Positions 34,462-42,485 of a DNA stretch of 64,000 bases are shown here, in pieces. Each line of letters starts with the position of its first letter. Positions within the stretch are counted from its first letter, which is position 1. A program made the position numbers and the translations under genes. This stretch comes from Paenibacillus wynnii (GTDB taxonomy: Bacteria; Bacillota; Bacilli; Paenibacillales; Paenibacillaceae): contig NZ_JAUSTK010000002.1 of the NCBI RefSeq assembly GCF_030812855.1, forward strand, positions 186,001 to 250,000. Direction: 5' to 3'. Under the pieces are notes generated by a model, which was not told the DNA's origin, ran no database searches, and worked only from the letters and a program-made list of their open reading frames with translations.

Positions 34462-36132
34462 CTAAAATCTACCTGATTTAAAAATGGAGAACAGCAGCCA
34501 AACAAACATCAGCAGTGCCACGACCGAGCCGATTTCCACAGTAGGGAAATCCCACAGCAGGGAGGGTTCACCCCGCAGTGATGAGCCGATAATCAGACCG
34601 ACCATGATAATGCTGAAAGCAAGCAATACTATACTGAAGGACAAGCGGTTGCCGATTCGGTCAAACTTGCGCTGCAAACTTTGCAGCTCCGGCATACCAA
34701 CCTCCACTTTCAGCTTGCCTTTACTGATCAGCGAAGTAAGCTGTCTGGCCTGTCCGGGTAATTCCACCAGACTCTCAGCCAGCTCTGCCACCCCACCCCA
34801 CAGCTTACGCTGCAAGCGATGGCTGCTGAAGCGCTGCTTCAAGAGCTGCCTTCCAAACGGCTCCGCCATCTGAATAATGCTGAAGGAAGGGTCGAGATTG
34901 CTGACCACACCTTCCAGTGTCAGCATGGTTTTACCCAGCATTGCCAAATCCGGGGGAATGACAAGATGGTGCCTGCGCGCAATTCTGAACAGATCATTCA
35001 GAACTTTACCGATGCTTACCCTGCTGAAGGGAACATCATAATACTCCTCCCTTAGCATATCCATATCATCATGAAGGGCCACCCGGTCTGCTTCCTCGTC
35101 CAATATCCCCAGGCGCATAATAGATCTTACCATAGCATCTGTATTCTTTCGCATGAGCGCGATTATCAGCCCGGCCAGATGATCCTTCATCTCTTCGCTA
35201 AGTCTTCCGACCATACCAAAGTCAATCAACGCCAACTTGCCGTCTTCCATTAACATCACATTGCCTGGGTGAGGATCCGCATGAAAGAAACCGTCTATAA
35301 AGATTTGCTTCAGCATAATCTCCACAAGCTGCTCAGCAATCTTCTGCAGATTCACTCCCTTATCCATCATTTCCTGACGACGGTTAAGCGTAATCCCCTC
35401 TACATATTCCATCGTCAGAACACGAGCGGAGGTATAATCCCAATGTATTTCCGGTATATATACGTTTTGATGGTCTGCCAGCTGCAGCGCAATCTTCTCT
35501 GCATTACGTCCCTCGTGGCTGTAATCGAGCTCCGCTATTAGCGATCTGGAGAACTCTTCCGTCATCCGGGATAGCCCGTATTGCTTCGCCCAGTCTAATC
35601 TTCTCTCAGCAAGTGCGGTCAGATCCTTAAGAATCTCCAGATCACGACTCATCATCCGTAAAACACCCGGTCGTTGGACTTTCACAGCCACGGTTTGTCC
35701 GCTTAGCAGTACAGCACGGTGTACCTGACCGATCGAAGCGGCTGCAAGCGGTACATCCTCAAAGGAATGAAATATTTCATCCAGGGGCTGGTCAAGCTCC
35801 TGTTCCACAATATCGCGTGCGGTGCCCGCTGGAAATGGAGGCACATTATCCTGAAGTTTTACTAGTTCATGAATGATTGAATCGGGCAGCATGTCCGAGC
35901 GGGTGCTTGCGAGCTGACCTAACTTGATAAACGTCGGCCCCAGATCCTCCAATACTCGGCGAATCCGCTCCCCAAGCGTAACTCCTTCGTATGCCTCCTG
36001 CGTCACCAGACGGCGCGGAAGCGATAAAAGGTGATTTAAACCAAGCTCCTCCACCATATAGCCGAAGCCATGACGCATAAGCGCCATGGCAATGGTCCGG
36101 TAACGTCCGGCATATCTAATACGGACCGCCAT
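34462..36132 (-). CDS. AarF/UbiB-family (ABC1) atypical kinase
   Basis: 556 residues. The UbiB signature KLGQLASTRSDMLP and the Ala-rich loop AAASIGQVHRA replace a normal Gly loop. VAVKVQRPG holds the ATP-binding lysine, and HADPHPGNVMLM plus LIDFGMVG give the catalytic Asp and DFG. Two hydrophobic segments close the C-terminus. UbiB proteins support quinone synthesis or membrane lipid handling through an ATPase activity; the partner here is unclear. The ATG directly abuts the TAA of the upstream coiled-coil gene, so translation is probably coupled. Confidence 0.93.
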   Translation of the reverse strand: MAVRIRYAGRYRTIAMALMRHGFGYMVEELGLNHLLSLPRRLVTQEAYEGVTLGERIRRVLEDLGPTFIKLGQLASTRSDMLPDSIIHELVKLQDNVPPFPAGTARDIVEQELDQPLDEIFHSFEDVPLAAASIGQVHRAVLLSGQTVAVKVQRPGVLRMMSRDLEILKDLTALAERRLDWAKQYGLSRMTEEFSRSLIAELDYSHEGRNAEKIALQLADHQNVYIPEIHWDYTSARVLTMEYVEGITLNRRQEMMDKGVNLQKIAEQLVEIMLKQIFIDGFFHADPHPGNVMLMEDGKLALIDFGMVGRLSEEMKDHLAGLIIALMRKNTDAMVRSIMRLGILDEEADRVALHDDMDMLREEYYDVPFSRVSIGKVLNDLFRIARRHHLVIPPDLAMLGKTMLTLEGVVSNLDPSFSIIQMAEPFGRQLLKQRFSSHRLQRKLWGGVAELAESLVELPGQARQLTSLISKGKLKVEVGMPELQSLQRKFDRIGNRLSFSIVLLAFSIIMVGLIIGSSLRGEPSLLWDFPTVEIGSVVALLMFVWLLFSIFKSGRF

Positions 36133-36480
36133 TTAATCGGTACGCGTTTCCGGCAGTGTTCCCTCGGATTGGGAAACTCCCTCCAGCTCAGCCAAACGGC
36201 TCTCCAATATGGCAATACGTAATTCAAGTGCAGCCATATCACTTTGAACCGGAACTTTTAATTCCTTAAGCACACGCTGAACTTGCTCTTGAACGGCTGA
36301 TTTGAACATCCCTCGTTCTTCATCGCCGCGCTCAACCAAGCGGTCAATCAGTGCTTTCGACTCTGACGGAGCAAGTTCTCCACGCTTAACCAATTCTTCC
36401 ACGGCTTTTTCCACTTTTTCTTTGCTGACAATGGTGAGGCCCACTCCTAAAGAGATCGCTTTTTTAAACAAATCACTCAT
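36133..36480 (-). CDS. Phasin-like coiled-coil protein
   Basis: 115 residues, mostly helical. LFKKAISLGVGLTIVSKEKVEKAVEELVKRGELAPSESK is typical of the phasin / PHA-synthesis-regulator-like proteins of Firmicutes; the last 40 residues form a coiled coil. The start ATG 36480 has GGGAGG nine bases upstream, so the longer frame to 36516 is not needed. It is directly followed, with no gap, by the AarF-family kinase gene, so the two may act together at the membrane. Function unknown. Confidence 0.85.
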   Translation of the reverse strand: MSDLFKKAISLGVGLTIVSKEKVEKAVEELVKRGELAPSESKALIDRLVERGDEERGMFKSAVQEQVQRVLKELKVPVQSDMAALELRIAILESRLAELEGVSQSEGTLPETRTD

Positions 36481-36593
36481 GGCATTTTTCCTCCCAAAGA
36501 TTCCGTTAGGTGACAACCGGAGTTAATGGTTAAAGTATACCCCACTAGCTGGCGATTTCCAAAATCCTGTCAGTCTTTTAACGATTCAGCTTC

Positions 36594-37226
36594 TTATCTC
36601 GGAATCCGGGCAGCCCATTTAGCTGACTTATAAATCAGCTGGCGTACGGCCTGGTTATGAAAGGAAGGTTCGTGATGCCCCGGCATTAGATAGACAACTC
36701 TTCCAAGGCCGTAACTGTGGCACCATGCCGCCGGAAGCCATTCTCCATCCGCTTCATATTCAAGCAGCAGCTTTTTTTCAGTAAACGGATCGAATTCGAA
36801 CCGGTATGGCTCCTCATCCAGCTGAAAGTTTTGTATTCCCTCTGTTATATCATGCTCAAGAATTCGAAAATTCAACGGGCCGTATGGAGGATGACCTATA
36901 AATCTACCGCCGATCAATTGGGCCAGTTCATACCGTTTGGCAAGCGAAACTCCCGTATGAAGTACAATGAGGCCACCACCTCCGCTTACATAAGAGAGCA
37001 GACCTGCTGTCTGCTGCGGAGAAACAGTTTCGTTCCATAGTTCATTATATGCAATACATAAATCATATCCGCTCAAATGCTCCCCTAGAAGCAGTTTTTT
37101 GTTCTCTGAGCACTGTACCGTCATAAGATCGTTCAAGATCACACTGATTTGTTTGTCTACACCCTGTAAAGGATGAAACCGGGGATGAGTATAATCACCC
37201 AGTAATAAGCATTTTCTCTTGTCCAT
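36594..37226 (-). CDS. ThuA-like protein (class I glutamine-amidotransferase fold)
   Basis: 210 residues. GGGGLIVLHTGVS, LIGGRFIGHPPYGP and the later AWCHSYGLGRVVYLMPGHHEPSF match the ThuA fold of trehalose/sugar-utilisation loci. The biochemical role of the family is poorly defined. GAAGGAGG precedes the ATG. It stands alone, with no sugar genes nearby. Confidence 0.85.
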   Translation of the reverse strand: MDKRKCLLLGDYTHPRFHPLQGVDKQISVILNDLMTVQCSENKKLLLGEHLSGYDLCIAYNELWNETVSPQQTAGLLSYVSGGGGLIVLHTGVSLAKRYELAQLIGGRFIGHPPYGPLNFRILEHDITEGIQNFQLDEEPYRFEFDPFTEKKLLLEYEADGEWLPAAWCHSYGLGRVVYLMPGHHEPSFHNQAVRQLIYKSAKWAARIPR

Positions 37227-37310
37227 AAGATCCTCCTTCGTATGACTTTGTTAATTTAAGTTACATGTTGCCTATATTTTAAGGAAAACAACCCCTATTG
37301 TCCATTCATC

Positions 37311-37345
37311 TAAGAAGAAACGGGTTTATCGTCCTTAGGGATATA
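37311..37345. repeat. Hairpin repeat, copy 3 (partial)
   Basis: TAAGAAGAAACGGG followed by TCGTCCTTAGGG, matching the 5' half of the copies at 28336 and 16684. The 3' half is lost just before the terminator at 37352. Confidence 0.5.
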
Positions 37346-37351
37346 TTTACG

Positions 37352-37387
37352 AAAAAAGCATTCCCGCCGATTACGCTGCGGGAATGC
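37352..37387 (-). terminator. Terminator of the hemD-like gene
   Basis: Perfect 10-bp arms GCATTCCCGC (37358-37367) and GCGGGAATGC (37378-37387) followed by TTTTTTC on the minus strand. Confidence 0.92.
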
Positions 37388-37427
37388 TTCTGTTAGTCCC
37401 CTGAATATCATTCTTGCAGCTCTTTCT

Positions 37428-38240
37428 TTACTCTTTGGCAGCTAAATAGCGGCCCAGCTCCACGAACATACTGCCCATCCGCTCATGCTCCGGCGCGACA
37501 ATCCGCTGAATTCCTTCTTCCTTCAGAGCTTCAGAGGTAATACGGCCTACAGAAAGCGCGATAACTTTTTCTTCAAAAGCCTCCAGCATCCCTGCTAAAT
37601 TGCCTTGACTCCGGGCATACTCAGCCAAGAAACGGAACTGCGGTGCGCTGGTAAAAGCTACAACATCTATCCCGCCCTCCAGAATTTCTGTAAGCAATCT
37701 TTCCAGCTCACCGGGCTGCGGAGGTGTATGTCGGTAGGGAAGAATCTGGCGTGTGGTAGCCCCTACTTCATCCAGCCAAGAGACCAATCGGGGAGAAGGA
37801 TCTCCATGCAGCTGCAGAACAACCTCTTTACCCTTCATATCGAAAGACTGCAGACCGCGAATAAGTCCCGTTGTACTGCCGTCATCGTCACGAACTACAG
37901 GGACTAGACCTCGTTTCTTAAGAGCATTTACAGTCTTATATCCGCGTGCCGCAATTTGGGAACGAGATAATACCTCCAGAAAACGCTCAGCGTTCCCTGC
38001 TCCCTCCGCCTTCTCAAACAGGGCATCCAGACCCATTCCTGTTGTTAGAATCGACCAATCCGGGGGATGCTGTATCCAAGAATCCAACCCTTTACGAAGC
38101 TCTTCATCATCGAGAAATACGGTACCCTGTGCAGGCCGGTGTAATGCAGTACCGCCCATATTGTGCACCAGCTTGGCCATCTCCTCCGACTTGCGCGGAC
38201 CGGCCAGGGCGACGGTGATGCCTTTTAATTGCTCTGCCAT
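37428..38240 (-). CDS. Uroporphyrinogen-III synthase
   Basis: 270 residues, two-lobed HemD fold: GITVALAGPRKSEEMAKLV at the start, TTGMGLDAL and ARGYKTVNALKKRG in the first lobe, and DVVAFTSAPQFRFL with ALSVGRITSEALKEEG in the second. It would close and invert hydroxymethylbilane to uroporphyrinogen III for haem, sirohaem or corrin. It is not in a hem operon, so it may be a second copy dedicated to sirohaem. AAAGGAG lies nine bases before the ATG. Confidence 0.88.
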   Translation of the reverse strand: MAEQLKGITVALAGPRKSEEMAKLVHNMGGTALHRPAQGTVFLDDEELRKGLDSWIQHPPDWSILTTGMGLDALFEKAEGAGNAERFLEVLSRSQIAARGYKTVNALKKRGLVPVVRDDDGSTTGLIRGLQSFDMKGKEVVLQLHGDPSPRLVSWLDEVGATTRQILPYRHTPPQPGELERLLTEILEGGIDVVAFTSAPQFRFLAEYARSQGNLAGMLEAFEEKVIALSVGRITSEALKEEGIQRIVAPEHERMGSMFVELGRYLAAKE

Positions 38241-38319
38241 GGTGACTCTCTCCTTTGTATACCGTTATTGTTGCTTATCAGTATACTTGCAAAGGAAGGC
38301 AAAGGGAAAGTATATATTA

Positions 38320-40299
38320 CTATTGTAATTTGAAGCGCCCGACAAGCTTTTGTAGTTCCTCTGCCAGATGGCTGAGATCTGCGGACGATGAAGCAATTTC
38401 CTCTACGGAGGCCAACTGCTCCTGAGCAGCAGCTGAGATTGTTTCTGTATTGCCTGCAGATTCCTCAGAAATACCCTTGATATCTCCAATCGCCTGCTCC
38501 ATACTGCCCGCTTCTATAGAAAGCTTACTTACCGCTTCGTTCATTGCCTCAATCTTCTCCGCGGCTCCCTTAACTGCTCTGCGGATCCGGGAGAAAGAAC
38601 GCCCGGTAGTATCTACAGCCATGATGCCTTCAGTTACCCGTTCTTTGGCTTGCTCCATCGTTTCTGCAGCTAATTTCATCTCACCGTAAATCGAACTGAT
38701 CTGATCGGAGATCAGGCGTGCAGATTTCTCGGATTCCTCCGCCAGCTTGCGAACTTCCGAAGCCACAACAGCGAAGCCGCGTCCCTGCTCACCAGCTCTG
38801 GCTGCTTCAATAGAAGCGTTAAGCGCCAGTAGATTCGTCTGCCGTGCGATACCGGTGATTACGCCGACAATCCCGATAATTTGCCCGGTTCGGTCATTAA
38901 GCTTATCGATTACACCGCCAAGCTCCTCCACCGTCATTTGAATACTATTAATTTTATCTACAACACTGATAACTGAATCATTACCTTCCGCTGCAGAGTG
39001 AGAAGTTTTGCCCATCATGTCCGATACCTGCATCATATATTCAGATATATTGGCAACTTCATTGGTTGTTGCCGCGGTACTCTCCATACCTTTTTGAACA
39101 CTTTTAACCTGCTGCTCACTGCCTACAGCCACTTCTTGTATTGCAATGGTAACATGCTCGATCGCCTTGGTGGTTTGCTCAGCGCCAGCCATCAGCTCCT
39201 CTGCCGAGGAGGATACATTGTCTGTCATTTCCTGCACACTTGTAATCATCTCGCGCAGATTCATCACCATAATTCCGAAGTTCTCCGCCAGCATCCCAAT
39301 CTCATCACGCCGGAAGGAACCAATGTCTACGGATAGATCTCCTTGGCTTATCACTTCTGTCGCTTTCCGTAGACGGAGTAGCGGTGCAAGAATGGAACGG
39401 ACGTTGAAATAAATAAGCACCAAAGCCAGTAAAACAGAGATGGCGATAACAACGATTGCTCTTATACGAATATCCTTTGTTGCAGCTGTGATTTCATCCT
39501 TGCTGATCGTACCAGCAATTCTCCAACCGGTAAGCTCATTCGTCACATACGTCATTTTCTTATTAGTATCATTGAAGGAATAATCAAAGGATCCCAATTC
39601 GTTCTCGAACATTTTCTTCACGAAATCCAAAGTCGTTTCCTTGCCGATAGCTTCGGTAGGATGAACCAAGAATTTTTTACTGCTGTCAACGATAAATATG
39701 TAACCATCCTTACCTACCTTAAGGTTGGTCAAACTTGCCAGCTCTTTCAAGTTGAGATTCAGAGCGATGACTCCGTTTCCGCCTCTCAACACTGCTGATA
39801 TGGCAATAGCTGTCTCATTATTGATGGTTGTAAAAGCTGGTGATATAACAATCCCTTCCCCATGCTTAAGTGCATTTACATAGGAATTATCCTTTCGAGG
39901 GTCATACCCGTCCGGCAGCTTTTGATCCGAAGCATGAATGGACTTCCCTCTTCCGGTCCCCACATAGATATCCAGCACATCGGGATGCAGCGCCGCATAT
40001 TCCCTCAATCTCGTCAATACATCCGCCGAAGTCTCCCCATTAACCTCACTGTTAACAGCATCGGAAGACAGCTGCGCAGCAAAATAGTTAATATCATTTA
40101 TTTTGGAAGAAACGTTGGAGTCTATGATTTCGTTAACGGCTACCACACTTTCTGTAGCACTGTTCAGCAACTGCTCTTCCATCTCATTGCTGGCCGATTG
40201 ATACGTCTGGGTGCCAATGATGAAGCTGGGTACAAGCAATACAAGCAGATATGTAAGAATTAATTTCGTACGGATGGACATACGCACTTTTTTGTTCAT
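38320..40299 (-). CDS. Methyl-accepting chemotaxis protein (dCache sensor)
   Basis: 659 residues. TM1 is about 11-33, an extracellular double-Cache sensor about 35-275 (GYDPRKDNSYVNAL is near the usual ligand loop), TM2 about 277-299, then HAMP and a long helical signalling domain with the hairpin tip [34 protein letters not shown]. It binds CheA/CheW and steers swimming. A SigD-like promoter lies upstream, as expected for motility genes. Ligand unknown; amino acids are common for this sensor type. Confidence 0.95.
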   Translation of the reverse strand: MNKKVRMSIRTKLILTYLLVLLVPSFIIGTQTYQSASNEMEEQLLNSATESVVAVNEIIDSNVSSKINDINYFAAQLSSDAVNSEVNGETSADVLTRLREYAALHPDVLDIYVGTGRGKSIHASDQKLPDGYDPRKDNSYVNALKHGEGIVISPAFTTINNETAIAISAVLRGGNGVIALNLNLKELASLTNLKVGKDGYIFIVDSSKKFLVHPTEAIGKETTLDFVKKMFENELGSFDYSFNDTNKKMTYVTNELTGWRIAGTISKDEITAATKDIRIRAIVVIAISVLLALVLIYFNVRSILAPLLRLRKATEVISQGDLSVDIGSFRRDEIGMLAENFGIMVMNLREMITSVQEMTDNVSSSAEELMAGAEQTTKAIEHVTIAIQEVAVGSEQQVKSVQKGMESTAATTNEVANISEYMMQVSDMMGKTSHSAAEGNDSVISVVDKINSIQMTVEELGGVIDKLNDRTGQIIGIVGVITGIARQTNLLALNASIEAARAGEQGRGFAVVASEVRKLAEESEKSARLISDQISSIYGEMKLAAETMEQAKERVTEGIMAVDTTGRSFSRIRRAVKGAAEKIEAMNEAVSKLSIEAGSMEQAIGDIKGISEESAGNTETISAAAQEQLASVEEIASSSADLSHLAEELQKLVGRFKLQ

Positions 40300-40377
40300 G
40301 AGTGGGGATCACTCTCTCTTTCTTTTCAATCATTAATTTAAGTACAAGGAAAGCAATATACCTAAATATATAATTAT

Positions 40378-40403
40378 ATATCGGTTTTGGAAATACATAT
40401 TTC
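40378..40403 (-). promoter_or_regulatory. SigD-like flagellar promoter of the chemoreceptor
   Basis: Minus strand GAAA (40403-40400), 14-base spacer, ACCGATAT (40385-40378), against the Bacillus SigD consensus TAAA-N14/16-GCCGATAT. Confidence 0.55.
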
Positions 40404-40459
40404 TACTATATTTCTTCATTATTCTCATAGTTTGCTAAAATTCTTGTGATTTCACACAA

Positions 40460-40492
40460 AAAAGACCGTTTTATGTAAACGATCTTTTCTTA
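40460..40492 (-). terminator. Terminator of the perR-like gene
   Basis: AAAAGACCGTTT (40460-40471) pairs with AAACGATCTTTT (40477-40488) at 11 of 12 positions; the minus-strand transcript ends TTTTTTGTG. Confidence 0.8.
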
Positions 40493-40518
40493 TATATACA
40501 AATTCGATTTTTTCATTC

Positions 40519-40902
40519 TTATTTCTTGCAAGTTTGGCAGATACCCCCAAATACTACATGGGCATGTGAGATTGAATAGCCGGTTTCCTTGGCAACAGTA
40601 CTCATCCAGTCCTCCGGGACATGAGTTAACACCTCATCAACCTTCCCGCAGCTTTCGCACATGATATGCTGGTGATCATCCATACGGGCATCATATCGAC
40701 TGGCGGCTTCACCCAGTTTAAGCTCCCGAATCATCTGTTTATCCGAAAGATACCGCAGTGAGTTGTAAACTGTACCGTAAGCTAAACTATGGCCTTGCTC
40801 TACCAGACGGTTCATTACCTCTGCGGCTGTGGGATGGTCATGGGATTGGCAGACGATATCATAAACGGCTCTACGCTGAGAGGTCAAATTCAGGGTTTTC
40901 AT
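40519..40902 (-). CDS. Fur-family regulator, PerR-like
   Basis: 127 residues from ATG 40902, eight bases after AAGGA; ATG 40911 overlaps that site. The winged helix (LTSQRRAVYDIV, AYGTVYNSLRYL) precedes a metal domain with two CxxC pairs (CESCGK, CQTCKK) for structural zinc. PerR-type iron ligands are present in HPTAAEV, SRYDARMDDHQH, but the position of PerR D104 reads as Glu (CGKVDE against CGKIVD), a Fur-like feature. It would repress peroxide or iron genes; the glutathione peroxidase at 28.9 kb is one possible target. A PerR-box-like sequence lies upstream. Confidence 0.88.
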   Translation of the reverse strand: MKTLNLTSQRRAVYDIVCQSHDHPTAAEVMNRLVEQGHSLAYGTVYNSLRYLSDKQMIRELKLGEAASRYDARMDDHQHIMCESCGKVDEVLTHVPEDWMSTVAKETGYSISHAHVVFGGICQTCKK

Positions 40903-40926
40903 AGCTATCATCCTTGTGGGTTATTT

Positions 40927-40941
40927 TTAGATCAAGTATAA
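40927..40941 (-). promoter_or_regulatory. PerR-box-like site upstream of the perR-like gene
   Basis: Minus strand TTATACTTGATCTAA matches 11 of the 14 defined positions of TTATAATNATTATAA and overlaps a likely -10. Suggests autoregulation; weak evidence. Confidence 0.35.
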
Positions 40942-41078
40942 GTCTTTGTTGTAGAGAGGTCAATGAAATCGCATGTGATTTTTTTCTCAATACTTTTATT
41001 AAAATCCCGGATAGAATGAATACAGCCCTTTTTTTTATAAGGCTAAGTCAATTTTTTTCAAGGGGTTTTTGATTTTAA

Positions 41079-42218
41079 ATGATAATAACAATGGTAACCA
41101 ACCTTTTCGCCAACTTTTGTATCCTCGCAACTTTTGTTTTCCTATCAGGGATGATCTCCAAAAAGCTTTCCCTAACAGATCGACCACCATCTTTACTTAC
41201 CGGTATCAATGCAGGCCTGCTGTTTGGAGTATTCGGCATTATTCTAATGAACTACTCGTTCCAAGTAGTCCCTGATATTTATGTTAACTTACGCCACCTG
41301 ACATTAGTAATCGTGTCCGCATATGTCGGCTGGTTTCCGTCCTTAGTCTGCGCTGCAGTACTTGCTGTGAGCAGAATTCTTTTTAATGGTGTTTCAATTA
41401 ACACAGTTTCAACAGCTGTAACTTTGCTGCTTGGCGGACTTTGCTGCAGCTTTATTTCGACGTTCCCATGGTCACGCCTGAAGAAGATGACGGTCGGTAA
41501 TATCGCTTGCATGACTCTCACCTTTATAATTCTACTCCTTAATTTGGGCAGCCTGCGGGCTCTTATGGATTTCTACCCCACTCAGCTGTTGATTTCACTA
41601 GGAGCAGGGTTAGTCATCTATTATATTGCGGAGTCTATCCAGCATTCCAACGAACTCTTCGCCCTGCTGGAGGTTCGAGCTACTACCGACTATCTAACCG
41701 GACTTCATAATCTTCAACAATTCCACCGTCATATGGACAATGAAATCATTTGGTCTGAACGGCATCAGGAATGTTTGTCCCTGCTTGCGATTGATATCGA
41801 TCATTTTAAAATCATCAACGATACCTATGGACATCCTGCCGGAGATGAGGTACTGAAGCAGCTGGCCTGGCGGCTCAAGAGTCATTCCCATTCCCATGAT
41901 ATGGTATCCCGTAATGGCGGCGAAGAGTTTACGGTGCTGATGCCGCATTGCTCGCTCTCTCAAGCGGAAACATCCGGAGAAAAACTAAGAAGAGCTGTAG
42001 AGATGGAACCCTTCCTTCTTCCTTCAGGCCAAAAGATCCCGATTACCGTCTCCATTGGTGTGGCTTGTTATCCTGAGACTGTAGCTGAAGCTGACGGAAA
42101 ACTTTTAACCCACTGGGCAGATCAAGCACTCTACGATGCCAAAAATACCGGACGGAACAAAGTATCCATTAATTCGAATTACTCTGCCGCAGCATATTCC
42201 ATGAAACCAGCTACCTGA
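41079..42218 (+). CDS. Diguanylate cyclase with 5TM (LytS/YhcK-type) sensor
   Basis: 379 residues. Residues about 1-190 form five or more membrane helices of the 5TMR-LYT type (LLTGINAGLLFGVFGIILM, LTLVIVSAYVGWFPSLVCA). The GGDEF domain follows, with DYLTGLHN, LLAIDIDHFKIINDTYGHPAGDEVL and active-site GGEEF. The upstream inhibitory RxxD site is absent (HSHD instead), so product feedback is unlikely. It would make cyclic di-GMP, controlling motility or biofilm. AAGGGG lies 13 bases before the ATG. It is divergent from the PerR-like gene. Confidence 0.93.
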   Translation: MIITMVTNLFANFCILATFVFLSGMISKKLSLTDRPPSLLTGINAGLLFGVFGIILMNYSFQVVPDIYVNLRHLTLVIVSAYVGWFPSLVCAAVLAVSRILFNGVSINTVSTAVTLLLGGLCCSFISTFPWSRLKKMTVGNIACMTLTFIILLLNLGSLRALMDFYPTQLLISLGAGLVIYYIAESIQHSNELFALLEVRATTDYLTGLHNLQQFHRHMDNEIIWSERHQECLSLLAIDIDHFKIINDTYGHPAGDEVLKQLAWRLKSHSHSHDMVSRNGGEEFTVLMPHCSLSQAETSGEKLRRAVEMEPFLLPSGQKIPITVSIGVACYPETVAEADGKLLTHWADQALYDAKNTGRNKVSINSNYSAAAYSMKPAT

Positions 42219-42359
42219 TCACCACGCAGGGTCTATCCTTTCCAAATCTATCTCCTAAATATTCCCCCAAATAATCCAAAACCCGTTAACTGAACTTGTA
42301 TTAAGTAACTCCTTTGCAACCTTAATCTTATATCCTGACACTCTAAGCAGCTGGTATGA

Positions 42360-42385
42360 GTTTCTTTTAGAGGATCAGTGGTAAT
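42360..42385 (+). promoter_or_regulatory. Possible SigB-like promoter of the yhfW-like gene
   Basis: GTTT (42360-42363), about 15 bases, then TGGTAA (42379-42384), near the GTTT-N13/15-GGGWAW general-stress consensus. Weak. Confidence 0.25.
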
Positions 42386-42407
42386 AAATGAAAGGAGTGA
42401 TATACAA

Positions 42408-42485
42408 ATGGAGGGACAACGGGATGAATCCAGAAAACAATCTTTCGCAAAACCTGCCGAGGTATCCGGAATCAATGTGGCGTGA
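42408..42485 (+). CDS. 25-codon upstream ORF overlapping the yhfW-like start
   Basis: ATG 42408 has AAAGGAG (42391-42397) at a 10-base spacing and runs 25 codons to TGA 42485 in a frame different from the oxidoreductase, whose own ATG is at 42424. The peptide (MEGQRDESRK...) is hydrophilic with no signal. It could be a leader ORF controlling translation, or a chance frame. Confidence 0.35.
   Translation: MEGQRDESRKQSFAKPAEVSGINVA

Noticed and set aside
40444..40459. TTGTG-N6-CACAA as a Rex operator
   Set aside because: It sits at the terminator of the PerR-like gene and far upstream of the chemoreceptor; no promoter is next to it.
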